DNA of 64,000 bases from Corella eumyota (taxonomy: Eukaryota; Chordata; Ascidiacea; Phlebobranchia; Corellidae), in assembly GCA_963082875.1 (NCBI GenBank), contig OY720103.1, forward strand, positions 2,976,001 through 3,040,000. The letters are read 5' to 3'. This document shows positions 1 to 20,336 of this stretch, piece by piece. Within the stretch, counting starts at the first letter, position 1, and every line of letters starts with the position of its first letter. The notes below the pieces were generated by a model. That model was not told the DNA's origin and did no database searches. It worked only from the letters and a program-made list of their open reading frames with translations. The position numbers and the translations under genes are program-made.

Positions 1-1714
1 TTTTAAACATACAAAAAAGATTTTGTAAATCACAGTGACGTCAATGCTTCGATTTTTTCGGTGCGTAGACACAAAAGCGCAGCATGACGTCACTAATAAA
101 AGGCATGTCATAAACATAAGCAAATGTCCAAGAAACTAAATGTACACACATTACATTTACTTTTGTATGTAAGTTTTTGGAAATGTCGATAGTAAAATAA
201 CAAAAAACTAGCAACTTTAATAGTTTTGTTATTAAATCAATATTTTCTTTTAATTTATCAAACAAACCACTGCAAAAACAAACAAAGAACAAATTTGGTT
301 TATATTTTATAATTTTAAATGATTTAATTAAGGTTTACTGCATTTAAAACCGATTTAAATTGGTTCAATACTCCGAAAAATACTTCGGTTACTATACGCT
401 CAACAGCGTCCTTCAACTGATTTTTCGAACAGAAAAGTTAAACCGCTAGGTGGGGACTCCTGGCCCTAATATTTTTCCAAAAATCGCAGGCTAAAATACG
501 ACTTTTTTGTCAAATAAAACACTTTTAATGGGTAAAAAATGCTAATAAATTAATAAACATTGTGTTTTAAGTAATTGCCCTTTTTATACGCACATACTAT
601 GATTTATATTGGCTATTTATTTAATTTAAATCAGTAGAAAAAGAAGAAACAAAATCGAATCTGGCTCATTATTAATGATTGTTTATTTACTGGTTACTAA
701 GGTAACCCAGGGTCGCAAAATTTAACGAGTTTAATTTAACGACAATAGGACATGTACCAATATGCCATTAGTGTCATTAAAGCAATTTTTGTGTATTAAA
801 AATACAGTAAATGATAGGCCATATGCTATTTTTGTCACGAAATGTGTATACATAAAAACCTTCACAAATCACAAGTAGTTAACTTGAAAAGTTAAACAAA
901 ACATAAATTATCAAAGAATTATTTAAATGGTAATGTTGCGAGGGCTTTTGTATATTTAATCCCTATATATGTATAGTAACCTTTTTTAAGGAGCGACATA
1001 AATAACGCTATACAAAAAAAGCTTGTTTGTCAGTTATGTGAAAATATTTGGTTATCATAACTTGAATCTGTTATTCACAATGCCCTTTGTTGTCTTGTCG
1101 TCATGCGCTTTTGACGTATGTGTATACTGGTCAATGACAATAGCTAATATTTACTGAACATTACTTAAACATCCTTTTACACGAATTCCGTTGTATTTCA
1201 GGCGTGGTTAAAAGGATCGAATCAAAAATGTTTATTTACTTTATATTATTAAAAAAAATTCCAATTTTATTTTAAAAATTTATATTCGAAAAATGTTTAA
1301 TTAACCTTAATTTGGGATCTTTAAACAATCATTATAAATATCGTATTTTTATAACCCGCCTTTTTCGGTTAAAAATTTATGATTTTTTGGGTCATTAAAT
1401 TCCCATATTATTAAAATGAACTCGCCTAGAATGACATGTTACATTCCTCCTATGTTTGTTGGGCTAGCTAATGGCCAGTAACGGTCATAAAATACTTAAA
1501 CAAAATGACAAGCTGAACAAATGTCACAATACATTAACATTCTTTTAATTTTTATAACTTAATAATTCGTTTTTTAACAGCATTACTTATTATTTTTGTA
1601 AAATAATTACTGGTTAACCAAGTAGGCCAATGCTGACACAACATGCCTTTACTTTTGGCACAAATTTTTATATAGTCTTACCTTATAAATTTTATAGTTT
1701 GTCAAAAAGGATAT
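1..1714. other. Intronic sequence of the kinesin-like gene, no exon found
   Basis: This AT-rich stretch lies downstream of the kinesin-like exon 2 on the minus strand. I looked for a continuation of the motor domain behind AC or AG acceptors and found none. Short open frames such as 41-292 on the minus strand have no family features. Two TGACGTCA palindromes lie at 36-43 and 85-92. Confidence 0.5.
36..92. promoter_or_regulatory. Paired CRE palindromes TGACGTCA
   Basis: Exact TGACGTCA at 36-43 and 85-92. This is the CREB/ATF site sequence. Binding is not shown, and the motif is over-represented across the window. Confidence 0.3.
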
Positions 1715-2346
1715 AAATGGTCGAACTCTCACAGCAACTCGAACTCTATCTTCGCTTTTCTTCATTTTTTTATGTTTTCGTTTGACTCCGTTAATATTTC
1801 CTGAAATGACAAATAACACATTATAAAATGGAGGTTGCGTTTAAATTTCTATAAAAACAAACTATGTTATTTAAACTTTGCGGGCATATTTTAAATGCTT
1901 GTACATATACTGTTAATGCTTTATTGCAACAGTTTATAGTTTTACATACTTATTTTACTCAAATTTAGCCTAATCACCAGTTTACAAAAGTTTTGCATTG
2001 CTAGTTTAGCCTTTGTTGTAATTCCAACACATAATTGTTTCTTTAACTATTTTAAATAAAAGTTAAACAAACATTTTTTTATGTTACTTAAAATCTTACC
2101 TTGTTTTAGAATCTTATGATTTATAAATCCAGTTATCGACTGCTTTCGGTTCGGCGAAGGCGTTGCTATACTTCGCGCAACGTTGAGGCTTGATTTTGCT
2201 GCTTGAACTGTGCTGCTCTCTCGTTCAAACCTGGTTTTATGGTCACTTCTCTTTTCCGAGCTATCATCTGTGCTTTTTGGCGCGATTGTTAATCCGGTGT
2301 AGCCATTGTTACCCGTGTAGTTGGTATTGTGTGTTGCGGAAGACAT
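1715..2346 (-). CDS. Kinesin-like motor protein, N-terminal exons (partial)
   Basis: Exon 1 is 2346-2100 with an ATG at 2346 and a GT donor at 2099. Exon 2 is 1800-1715 after a T-rich AG acceptor at 1803-1801, and the reading phase joins cleanly. The first 90 residues are polar and low in complexity. Exon 2 ends in the peptide RVRVAVRVRPF, the first beta strand of a kinesin motor domain. The P-loop and the rest of the motor are not in the window and must lie to the left. The intron after exon 2 starts ATATCCTTT, which is the U12-type AT-AC donor consensus. A GT donor 35 bases further on would add a tail unlike any kinesin. The subfamily cannot be told from this fragment. The gene is head to head with the glycyl-tRNA synthetase gene. 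Confidence 0.6.
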
Positions 2347-3582
2347 TACTTGTGTTTATTACTGTATTATTGGGTTCTTTCTTTTCTGACTTTTCTCACG
2401 AAAAAAACTTATGAATTCTATGAAATCTAAACTCAAAAATTATTTTTTAAAACTCATTATGAAATAATTACGTAGCTTAGATTGACATACTGTCACTGGA
2501 CATTTATTAAATTGTTTAACTAATACCAAAAAAGGTATTTTGCTGGGCAACGATCAAAAATAAAATTTAAATTCTTATTTAGCAGATGCGTTATTAAAAA
2601 CAAATAAGATATTAATCTATACGTTTGATGATCAAAATATTAAATGCTGACTGTAGTTTTGCGTTTTTTAAATCGCAGTTTATCAAATAAAACTGGTCAG
2701 ATAATATTAAAAGCAAATATTGGCCCAACAGAAAAAGTAAGCCGAAGTAAAGATGACACATTTTTTTACAAAAAATCATAACAACTTTTACTGAAAAGTT
2801 TTACAGTGTGCGATTATTCATAATTTCACCTTTGGTCAAATGATATTACAGCGTTTAATGCCAGCTATTCATAACTGAGACCCTTTACCTGTAATACCTT
2901 AATTAAGTCCTATGTAAAAATAGACTACTTGCCATCATGTCCATCTATCATAGTGACCGCAATTTTGATTGAAATAGATGTCGAATTAGAGTGTTCGCGT
3001 GACTTGTTTGTTATTGTGTGTTTGTGTGCCCAGTGAAAATAAATGCTTAAAGCAGATTTAGATCAATTTGTTATTTATGCCCTCTCAACTGCTCATAAAA
3101 TTCAACGCAGGGGGTAAGCAAGGCATTAAATTCAGTGTTTGATTTTTAATGTCGTCCGAGCCATAAATTATTATCAATAAAACGTTCCGTACGTAATACC
3201 TAATGGACTAATGGTTTATTGCGTTATAGAAAATGCTTTAAAATTGCAAATAATTAGTTTTTAATTAATTATTTTTATTTAATAAACTAAAAAATATTGT
3301 AATACCATGGTTAGCATAATTGCACAATATTAGTTTTTTACAAGATATTGATCACACTTTTCTAACTTTTTTTTGTCTAAATTAACTTTCTGTTAGTCAA
3401 TATAGGGGTAATTAAAAAATTCCCCACCGAGGACAAACACGATTTTTTATTTTCATTTTTTCTCTATTATTACATCAGCGTTCACGTGTAGATACGCATG
3501 GTTTCACACTAATACTTATCTCGTAAGAGCATGACGAAATAAATAGGGCTGTAAGTGGATCAATTTATTCAAGTGTTTGGTT
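2347..3582. other. Divergent intergenic region, kinesin-like gene and GARS
   Basis: No coding signal was found. Both neighbours point outward, so their promoters probably lie here. I could not place a TATA box or start site with confidence. Confidence 0.5.
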
Positions 3583-5787
3583 ATGCTAAAGCTCTTATGT
3601 AGAGTTATCAACAACACTAACAGTATAAGGTACATTACCCACGTTCCTAGATTCAATAAATCGCTTGTACAAGAAACAGAATTTAAGTTACGCCAACAGG
3701 AACAACTAAAATTTGAGATAGATTTTCAAAAGTCGTTACAGAAATCCGTTAGCATGGAAGATGCGGAAATTGAAAAGCTGCTGGCCCCCCTAAGGATATC
3801 TGTAAAGGAACAAGGTGATGCTGTTCGTAGTTTAAAAGAAAATAAAGCTGCTTCAGTTGATATTAAGCAAGCAGTTGCTGAACTCAAAGCCCGGAAAAAA
3901 CGTTTAGAAGAAAAGGAAAAAGAGTTGGTTGCAAAAGATGAATTTCCTCGCCAGAAAATGGAAGATGCTTTAAAAAGAAGATTTGTGTATGGACAATCAT
4001 TTGAATTGTATGGTGGTGTAAGTGGTTTATATGACTTTGGTCCTGTTGGTTGTATGCTAAAAAACAACATGATTGCTGAATGGAGGCAGCATTTTATCAT
4101 GCATGAACAGATGCTGGAGATCGACTGCACTATGCTTACACCAGCTCCAGTGTTAAAAGCATCTGGACATGTTGAAAGGTTTGCTGATCTCATGGTGAAG
4201 GATAAAGGCAATGGTCAGTGCTTTAGAGCTGACCATTTACTTGAAGGACACATTGAGAAGCTGTTCGAAGATAAGACCAAAAGCGAAGAGTGGAGGAAAA
4301 AAGCAAAAGAGGTGTTGCTACAGGTAGACAACTATGGCAAAGAAGAGCTTGGAGCTTTGTTAAGAGAATATAAAGCTGTTTCACCAGTTACTGGCAACGA
4401 ATTATCTGATCCGATGGACTTTAACTTAATGTTTCAAACATGCATTGGACCAGGAGGAGCGATTCCTGCATTTTTAAGGCCTGAAACAGCTCAAGGGATT
4501 TTTCTAAACTTTAAAAGATTGCTGGAGTTTAACCAAAACAAACTTCCATTTGCTGGGGTACAAATTGGGACTTCTTTTCGAAATGAGATTTCTCCAAGAT
4601 CGGGGTTAATAAGGGTCAGGGAATTCCAGATGGGTGAAATCGAACATTTTGTTGATCCGTTAGATAAATCTCATCCTCGCTTTAAATTCGTTGCTGATCT
4701 GAAACTACCTATATATTCGGCGTGTGCACAATTAAGTGGTGAAGCACCTACACTGATGTCACTTGGTGATGCCGTTGACAAAAAAATTATCGAAAATGAA
4801 ACTCTTGGTTATTTTATGGGAAGAATTTATTTGTTTTGTATGAAAATTGGTATCCATCCTTTAAAGTTCCGATTTAGGCAACATATGGATAACGAAATGG
4901 CCCATTATGCTACAGATTGTTGGGATGCAGAGTGTAAGACCTCTTTCGGTTGGGTGGAGTGTGTTGGTTGTGCTGACAGATCATGTTTTGATCTTCAATG
5001 TCATGCCAAGGTATCAAAAGTCAACCTTGCGGCTGAACGAAGGTTACCATCACCAAAAACTGTTCAAATCTTAAAGTTAACTTGCAATAAACAAGCAATT
5101 GGCAAGGCATTTAAAAAGGACGGTAAAAAAGTGCAAGAACATTTGGAATCTTTAAATGAAAGTGAGGTTGAAAAACTTGATAATGACCTAAAATCTGGCA
5201 ACAAAGATATAGAGTTGGGTGATGGAAGTACATTTACAATCACTAGGGACATGATATCAGTAAAACAACAACAAAAAACAATTCATGTGGAAGAGTTCAT
5301 ACCATCTGTGATCGAACCCTCTTTCGGTTTTGGTCGACTTTTATATTCCACTCTAGAACACAATTTTCGAATCCGAGCTGCTGATGAGCAGCGAACATTT
5401 TTTGCTCTACCTGCTGCTATTGCTCCTTACAAATGCTCTTTATTACCTCTTAGCAATAAACCTGACTTCAATCCCTTTATTGAAAAGATCTCAACTGAGT
5501 TAACAAGTCTTGGGGTATCTCACAAAGTCGATACAACTTCAGGATCGATTGGAAAGCGGTATTCAAGGACCGATGAAATCTCAATCCCATATGGTATAAC
5601 TGTCGATTTTGATACAGTTAAAATCGAACCACACACAGCAACTTTAAGAGAGCGGGACACCCTAGTTCAAATCCGAGCATCAGTTGACGAATTACCAAGA
5701 ATTGTTGCTGATCTTGCAAATGGAGTCACAACTTGGGAAGAGGTTATGAAAAAATATCCGATCTTTGCCGAACAAATTAATAAATAA
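3583..5787 (+). CDS. GARS: Glycyl-tRNA synthetase, single exon, dual-targeted
   Basis: Class II aminoacyl-tRNA synthetase that charges tRNA-Gly, 734 residues from the ATG at 3583. Residues 1-57 ([11 protein letters not shown]...) resemble a mitochondrial targeting leader. A second in-frame ATG at 3754 (Met58) lies just before the WHEP domain (about 61-115), matching the human arrangement in which an upstream start gives the mitochondrial form and an internal start the cytosolic one. Then come motif 1, motif 2 ([17 protein letters not shown], about residue 332) and motif 3 ([15 protein letters not shown], about 580), followed by the anticodon-binding domain. The open frame could begin at upstream non-ATG codons but the ATG is preferred. 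It has no intron in the coding region, unlike every other large gene here. The stop codon overlaps an AATAAA signal at 5783-5788. Confidence 0.97.
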   Translation: MLKLLCRVINNTNSIRYITHVPRFNKSLVQETEFKLRQQEQLKFEIDFQKSLQKSVSMEDAEIEKLLAPLRISVKEQGDAVRSLKENKAASVDIKQAVAELKARKKRLEEKEKELVAKDEFPRQKMEDALKRRFVYGQSFELYGGVSGLYDFGPVGCMLKNNMIAEWRQHFIMHEQMLEIDCTMLTPAPVLKASGHVERFADLMVKDKGNGQCFRADHLLEGHIEKLFEDKTKSEEWRKKAKEVLLQVDNYGKEELGALLREYKAVSPVTGNELSDPMDFNLMFQTCIGPGGAIPAFLRPETAQGIFLNFKRLLEFNQNKLPFAGVQIGTSFRNEISPRSGLIRVREFQMGEIEHFVDPLDKSHPRFKFVADLKLPIYSACAQLSGEAPTLMSLGDAVDKKIIENETLGYFMGRIYLFCMKIGIHPLKFRFRQHMDNEMAHYATDCWDAECKTSFGWVECVGCADRSCFDLQCHAKVSKVNLAAERRLPSPKTVQILKLTCNKQAIGKAFKKDGKKVQEHLESLNESEVEKLDNDLKSGNKDIELGDGSTFTITRDMISVKQQQKTIHVEEFIPSVIEPSFGFGRLLYSTLEHNFRIRAADEQRTFFALPAAIAPYKCSLLPLSNKPDFNPFIEKISTELTSLGVSHKVDTTSGSIGKRYSRTDEISIPYGITVDFDTVKIEPHTATLRERDTLVQIRASVDELPRIVADLANGVTTWEEVMKKYPIFAEQINK

Positions 5788-6477
5788 AATTAATCTGCTT
5801 TTGTATTTGTTTTAAATATATGGTGGTTGAATGTAAATGTGTTTTGCTAGAACGTAAATGAAGCTTTAATCCATAAAATAATAATTATTGCGGAATGAAT
5901 AATTGTTTTAACAACTGTCTTCATTTTGTTAAATACAAATATTATTTGGCTTAATAATTTAAGTAATAAATAAATAAAACACAAAGAATTGGTCATTATT
6001 TAATCTGTTAATTATTTAAACCCCAGTTTAGGACATAATTGTTACAAAAAAGAAAACTTTTAAAGAAAATGTACGTCTTTTTTCCTGAATTTTACTTTAA
6101 AAATGCCGGAACCAATAACCAGATGCAAGCTGTTATTTGATTGGCTTATCAGTTGACCGAAAGTAACCTTTGTGGAAACGTCACGGCGTAGTTTATAACC
6201 AGCTGACCCGTAGTATCACGATATTGTGTGGTTATATATCCGCACTTTATCTATTGTGTTCAGTCAAAACGTCTATAATTTAAATATTAGGATGAAGTTA
6301 TGGTGCAGAGTTTGATTATAGCTTTTAATATAATTTATAGAGAAGATTTTAGGCTGCAACTTACAAAGTTAGGAAAAAAAACGACGTACAAACTTGAACT
6401 CCGCTAACCGAAACTGTTTTATTTTTAGCTATATAATATACTTAACTGAATTTTTAATGATATTTTAATTAAACAAT
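5788..6477. other. Intergenic region, GARS to TMEM129
   Basis: No gene seen. It holds the GARS 3' flank with further AATAAA signals and presumably the TMEM129 promoter. Confidence 0.5.
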
Positions 6478-7672
6478 ATGTCACTAAGTCCAGCAGTTTG
6501 CTTTTCGTTGTTTTATTGGCTTGTATCGTTCTGTTTCGTGGTCTCTCCTACGGAATTCCAAACTGCGGGGATTACAATACAACGAATATTCCGATCTCGT
6601 TTGGGTAGCGAGAACATAGAATTTGTTGAATATCACATCAGAAGAACGGCTACTACTGTTATATTCCATGCTGCTTTGCCATTAGGTAATTAAGTTAAGC
6701 TATTGTAATTTTACAGTTCCTTTGTATATAACTCTATTTTTGTACCTGCACATTACGTTGTTGAATTTTTTTATTATTTTAGGATATTTTGTTGCCATGA
6801 CATTTGTTGAGGGAGCTGGTTTGGAATTGTTTGAGTTTTCAGAGTGGCCAATTCATTTTTGTTGGCAGCTCTATTTTTATTTTTCAACCTCGTTATTTTT
6901 GGGATCCATCACACTGGTTATTTTTTGGAAACAAAACAACTGGTCTAACCATCCAATTGCCAAAAAGCTTGCCCTGTATGCGGAAAACTGGCGCAGCGAA
7001 TCATTACGAATTAATGCAGAGTTTCGAAATATTGACAAATTCACCAGTGGCCCTGGAGGTACATTACGAGCTGTAGTTACTGACAATTGGATCATAAAAA
7101 CAACAGCTTACAATGTTAGTTTGGCAAGACAAGATTTTGCTAGATTGGCTGTCGGTAAAACGGAAGAATATCATGTATCACCAGACACCAGAACCTCAGT
7201 GCAATATGTCAAAATCAATGTTCATTGTTTAAAAGATCAAACAACATTTGGTATTCGTGTTCTTTCTACTGAATATGGAGATTTTAAGGCAAAGTTAAGT
7301 ACACCAGTGTACACCCTTCCTAATGTAACAATCCATCAATCTGCAAGTGAATTGTTCTTAGACGCATTTCGAGAACAAGTTTATAAAAATCCTATTCATT
7401 TAACGAATACACTTCAGGATGCTGGAAATTGTATTGGATGCGATCAAAAACCAGTTGAGGTTAATATTGTTAAACAATGTGCAAACAGAGATGAGGGAGA
7501 TTGTCAAAATTGTGCATGTACACCTTTATGGTGCTTGGACTGTATGGGAAGATGGTATGCCAGTCGACAAGACCAACAGAGGCCGGAATCATGGCTCGGT
7601 GGTTTTGCAACATGTCCGATGTGCCGAGCTAGATTTTGTATGCTGGATGTATCCAGATTGCAGCAATCTTGA
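6478..7672 (+). CDS. TMEM129: TMEM129, ER-membrane E3 ubiquitin ligase
   Basis: Two exons, 6478-6685 and 6783-7672, give 365 residues; human TMEM129 has 362. The family is an ER-resident E3 ligase of the degradation pathway that retrotranslocates membrane proteins. Three hydrophobic segments lie near residues 8-24, 57-78 and 92-115. The cytosolic part matches the human protein along its length (LALYAENW, FRNIDKF, STEYGDF, VTIHQSASELFL). The C-terminus carries the atypical RING: CIGC, CQNCACTPLWCLDCMGRW, then CPMCRARFC. The stop codon overlaps AATAAA at 7672-7677, implying a very short 3' UTR. PTRHD1 and MRGBP follow on the same strand. Confidence 0.96.
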
Positions 7673-8211
7673 ATAAAAAAAGTTCAAAAATCAACTTTCT
7701 TTCTTGTCATAAACTTCAAATTCATTGTTTATTACCTATGTACTAAAGCAGGTTATACGTATAAATAAAGAGGGTTAATATTGTTGTGTATTTTATTCAA
7801 ATTTTTTAAGCTTCCAAAGTTGTTAACGCCTAACAATATGTACAAAACATGTAAAAAAAAATTTTGCAAGGTTTTTTTAGTTGCAATGCTGTACAGTGTA
7901 ATTAAGGCTCTAACTTTTTTCAATCCCAACGTGACATTTCTTTTCGTGTTTTATTTGTTCTTGGTGTGAATTGTTGCAGTAATTTATGGGTTTGTTCTTT
8001 CTCTTACTGTTTTATGTTATGCCATATTCTGTCAATACCATTTTATATATTTAATGGATGTCACTGCAATTTAAACAACGCTATTAGAAATAGAAACAAT
8101 ACTTTTCTGCTTTTAAAAAACAATACCTACTACAGGGTTAATCTAAACTTAAATGTGCAATTATGTGTTTTTGTTTTCTTTAGGTCCTAGGTAAAATTAA
8201 ATTTAATAAAA
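7673..8211 (+). other. Intergenic region, TMEM129 to PTRHD1
   Basis: No gene supported; the open frames here are short and AT-rich. A T-rich AG acceptor at 8182-8183 sits 28 bases before the PTRHD1 ATG with no coding exon upstream. It may be the end of a 5' UTR intron or a spliced-leader acceptor. Confidence 0.45.
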
Positions 8212-8676
8212 ATGGCAAATCCACTTGTTCAGTATATTATCATCAGAGGCGATTTGATGAAGGCCCTGAAGTGGCCAATGGGAGCTGTGATAGCGCAAGC
8301 CTGTCATGCATGCACTGCTGTTATGAGTCTTTATAGAGATGACATGAATGTTGTGGAATATACTAAGGATATTGACAATATGAGAAAAGTAGTTTTAGAG
8401 GTAAAAAAATAAAAATTTTTAATGTTTCAAGAACTTGCAATTCAATTGTCAATTTTTCACACCACAATTGTTTTTATTTCCTACCTGATTATATTTTTAT
8501 TTTAGGCAAAGGACGAAGAAAACCTAATATCCTTGGCCGATACATTACAGCACAACGAAGTCGACTTTAAGTTATGGATAGAACAACCTGAAAATTATGC
8601 CACCTGTTTAGTTCTTAAACCTTATCAAAAAGACGAAGTGAAACAATTTTTTAAAAATTTAAAATTACTCAAATAG
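8212..8676 (+). CDS. PTRHD1: PTRHD1, Pth2-fold peptidyl-tRNA hydrolase domain protein
   Basis: Exons 8212-8400 and 8506-8676 give 119 residues, a little shorter than human PTRHD1 (140). The start (QYIIIRGDLMKALKWPMGA, then IAQACHA) is the typical PTRHD1 opening of the PTH2 fold. The end (LWIEQPENYATCLVLKPY) is the characteristic second half. Family proteins resemble archaeal and eukaryotic Pth2, but the cellular role of PTRHD1 is unsettled. AATAAA lies 8 bases after the stop (8685-8690). MRGBP begins 217 bases further on. Confidence 0.95.
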
Positions 8677-8867
8677 GAAGATTTAATAAAGCTTTGCATT
8701 AATTGCAGGCTTGCAATAATAGTAGGGCAATGAATGTGTGTTTATGAGATTAGTAAACAAAAACACACGAGTGTAAATTGCTGACAAACTATTTAAAATT
8801 TTGTTACGTTTTGTTTTTTAATTTTTTTGTACTACATTTATAACTCTTACTGCTTTTATATTTTAAT

Positions 8868-8869
8868 AG
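8868..8869 (+). promoter_or_regulatory. Possible splice acceptor before MRGBP (5' UTR or spliced leader)
   Basis: A T-rich tract ends in AG 24 bases before the MRGBP ATG, with no upstream coding exon and a close same-strand neighbour. Ascidians use spliced-leader trans-splicing and operons; that this is such a site is inference. Confidence 0.3.
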
Positions 8870-8893
8870 AGATTAAAATTTAAGATAGAAATT

Positions 8894-9842
8894 ATGTTAA
8901 AAATGGATTCACCAATAATTAACTGGAACTCAGAGACAGAAGTTTGTTTGTTTTATGCACTAAGAGGTCAAAAACCAGTGGGTGAGTTTATATTGTATGA
9001 ACAATTTTATAATTTTTTTAAACGGAATTTACAATAACCAATTAAGATGAATGCAGAAAACCTTTTATGGTTTAAAACATGCTAAAATTCTTACATTTTT
9101 ACACATGTAATGAGGTGCTTTACATCTAATATTTGTATATACATAAAATCTTGCTGTTAATAAAATGTTTTTAAAGGAATAAACAAGCATTTTCACATGA
9201 TGGGTATACACAAGAAATTTTGTCAATCAATAGGCCAAAGTGTTCCAACTGAGGAATTATGGAAGCATTTGAGTACAATGTACAATCTTAAAGCATTGGT
9301 ATGTGATTAAATAAATTGCAATTTATTCAGAAATATTTTCTACTTACATACTATTTTATTGGGTAATTTTTTTGCTTATGTATTTACTGATAAATTATTT
9401 TTTCTATTTGGTGTATTTTTATAATTTATTGTTAAGTTATTTTTGGTGGTTATGGTTACTTTATCTTTTTTTAAAAAGTGTTAATTATATTATTACTATT
9501 AAATTAGGTTTTTTGTTTTCAGGATGAGTCAGAATCAATTCCATTTAAAAACAACCGAACTGAATTTAAATTACCATCGGAAATCATAAAATCTAGAAAT
9601 ACGTCTTCATCATCTGAACCCAAAACACCAGAAGCAGAAAGTAAGTTAATGATCCATTAATTAAACAGTTATTTATTGGTAATTAGGCAAGTATTTGTTA
9701 CAATGTGTTGCCTTATGCTTTTATAAATTTAATTTTTTTGCCTTTAGGCCCAAAACCAACTGTGAAGTCAAACAGAAAACGCAGCAGAAATCAACAAACT
9801 CCTGTGCCAGCAACAACAACAAGCAAAAGGCGAAAACAATAA
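8894..9842 (+). CDS. MRGBP: MRGBP, NuA4/TIP60 complex subunit (Eaf7 family)
   Basis: Four exons: 8894-8981, 9177-9298, 9523-9640 and 9748-9842, giving 140 residues (137 if the second in-frame ATG at 8903 is used). The core matches human MRGBP: WNSETEVCLFYALRGQKPVG, then NKHFHMMGIHKKF, then LWKHLSTMYNLKALDESE. The family binds MRG15 in the NuA4/TIP60 histone acetyltransferase. The tail is basic, ending KRRKQ. The vertebrate protein is longer (204), mainly in its acidic and basic tail. It converges on MRPL44, with 200 bases between the stops. Confidence 0.95.
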
Positions 9843-10042
9843 TATTTTTATTTTTTTATTCACATTTAAAACCTGTATTGGAGAATACTGGGTAGCAAGT
9901 AGCATTAAAAGATATGTGTGGGAGGTCTGAATTGAAAATTTTTTACTGAACAATTTCGTCAAAAGTAATATAAAAAAGTTTACAATATGCTTTTTTTTAC
10001 TAAACTATGTGTAGTTGAGTAGATATACACAAAAATAAATAT

Positions 10043-11151
10043 TTAGTTAATAGATTTCTGTTCCCTTTTTTCAACTATGTGTGGTTCACTTTTAGATAGT
10101 AGTGGTTTAAATAGTTTCTGTAAAAACTCTTCGGAAATTGATTGACCCATCGGCCTTACATTTGAAGACACTTTAATCTTATACAGTTCCTGCAGTGCCA
10201 ACTTAGCAGCATCATTTTCAGCCAAAGGTATGCTTTCACCAGCAGATTCAGACAACAGTTCTTTTCCTGAGAACACGGCAACAAAAAACGTTGGCAGAAC
10301 AGAATTTACACCAGTTTGTCTTGACAGTCTTGCCTCTGGTTGTTTCATGGAACGTAACTTTAACTCATTAGCCAATATTCCCATTGGGTTATTAGGTTTC
10401 CAAATATTGTGTAGAATATCTTTTCCAACTAACTGTGGGACTATAAAGTCTAGTATAAACCTTCCAGCAGCAACTCCACCACCAGACCCTTGTCGAATTG
10501 CCTCAATAGATGCCAGAAAGAAATCTGATAATAATTCTGCTGAAGGTGGATAGTTAAATGATTGACTTAGGTCTTGGTAGCCTAGGTAAAATGCAATATG
10601 TGACAAGTTATTTTTGTCCATCAGGAAGTTTTGGATTGCTGTTTGGCCTTCTTTTGGCACAAGTGGGTAGGCAAGATTAATATAATAGGACAAGAATTGG
10701 TTGGTAAACAATTTTCCTTTTAAAACTAATTCTTTATGTTCACTTTCTTCTGCAGTTTGTTCAGTTAAAGATTGCGCTAACAAATCATCATCACAATCTA
10801 TTTGAAGACGGCATCTGAAATAAAAATCATTATGGGTAAAAAAGTTTTTTTACTTGTTATTGATAAATACAATAAAAAACATTAGCCAAAACATTTCTAA
10901 ACTAAGAAAATTGGTTACTTGAAAGCTCTCAACTCTGCTTTATAATTCCAATTCTCTTTGGTGCATCTTGGCATTTCTTCTTCTGGTCCCTCTATCATTC
11001 GTTTCCTTTGCATCATGAGAAACCAATGTTTTTTCCATCTTGGTGGTTTGTAGGCGTCTGGTCTTAACTCATTAAATCTTCTGTTGCCAATATGTGTGGA
11101 GTAGGCTCTGGCACTAATACGAATTAATTGTAAGGAGCGAAGAGGTAACAT
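10043..11151 (-). CDS. MRPL44: Mitochondrial ribosomal protein mL44
   Basis: Exons 11151-10919 and 10814-10043 (minus strand), 334 residues versus 332 in human. The ATG at 11151 is chosen, giving MLPLRSLQLIRISARAYS, a plausible mitochondrial leader. The RNase III-like domain and double-stranded RNA-binding domain follow. Recognisable blocks are NWNYKAELRAF, NPMGILANELKLRSM, PEARLSRQTGVNSVLPTFFV and AKLALQELYKI. mL44 belongs to the large mitoribosomal subunit and has lost nuclease function in animals. It diverges from the PPP1R16 gene. Confidence 0.96.
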
Positions 11152-11887
11152 TTTAAACACCTTGCTAGCCTCTTGTGTTAAAAAAGGTTAAATTAAGCAA
11201 AACAAACTGAACAAAATTTTTTTTTAATACACGTTATTGCTAATTTGTATTTTTTTAACAAATAACTAATTACATATCTTGCAGAACCATTTAAATAACT
11301 TAAAACTACATTAGTATGCCACTTTTGAAGTTTAATTAGGGTGGTACTGCCTGTAGTATCTGTTAGTTAAAAACATAGGACATGTGCGTGGCGGTGGCAT
11401 ACGTCACGAAATAATTTATACCTGGCACTAACTTGGTTTATTAGTTTATTTGAATATTAAGTTATATAAGCAGATAAATACTATTTATTATAATTGTTTA
11501 ATTATTTTTTTTATTATTTGTTATATTTTAATGTTTGTTTAAAATAATTAAAAAAATGAGAGAAAATTTTTGAGAGTTTGTCATTTTTTCTAATTTTGGA
11601 AGAAAGACACTTAAGATGGTATATGGTTGGTTGCACTCGTATATTTTGTAGTCTGCTAACTACGCAGTTGAGTATGTTTATAATTCTAGACTTTACTAGT
11701 TAAACTCATCTTTAGTAAATATTTTCCAGGTAAATCTACAACCTAAGGTGAACAAATATTAAAAATGTTTGGAACTAAGTCAGTTTTTTAAAAGATATAC
11801 AATTTATAACGAAGAAAACTTTTGCAAAATTGTAATTTTTGTAAACAAAAAAAGAATATTAAGACACTAAAAAACAAAAAATAAACC
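11152..11887. other. Divergent intergenic region, MRPL44 and PPP1R16
   Basis: No gene seen; probable promoter region for both neighbours. Confidence 0.5.

Positions 11888-20336
<8,449 letters not shown>

Noticed and set aside
41-292. 83-codon open frame on the minus strand as the next kinesin exon
   Set aside because: The translation has no motor-domain features and does not continue VRVRPF. No convincing acceptor leads into it in phase.
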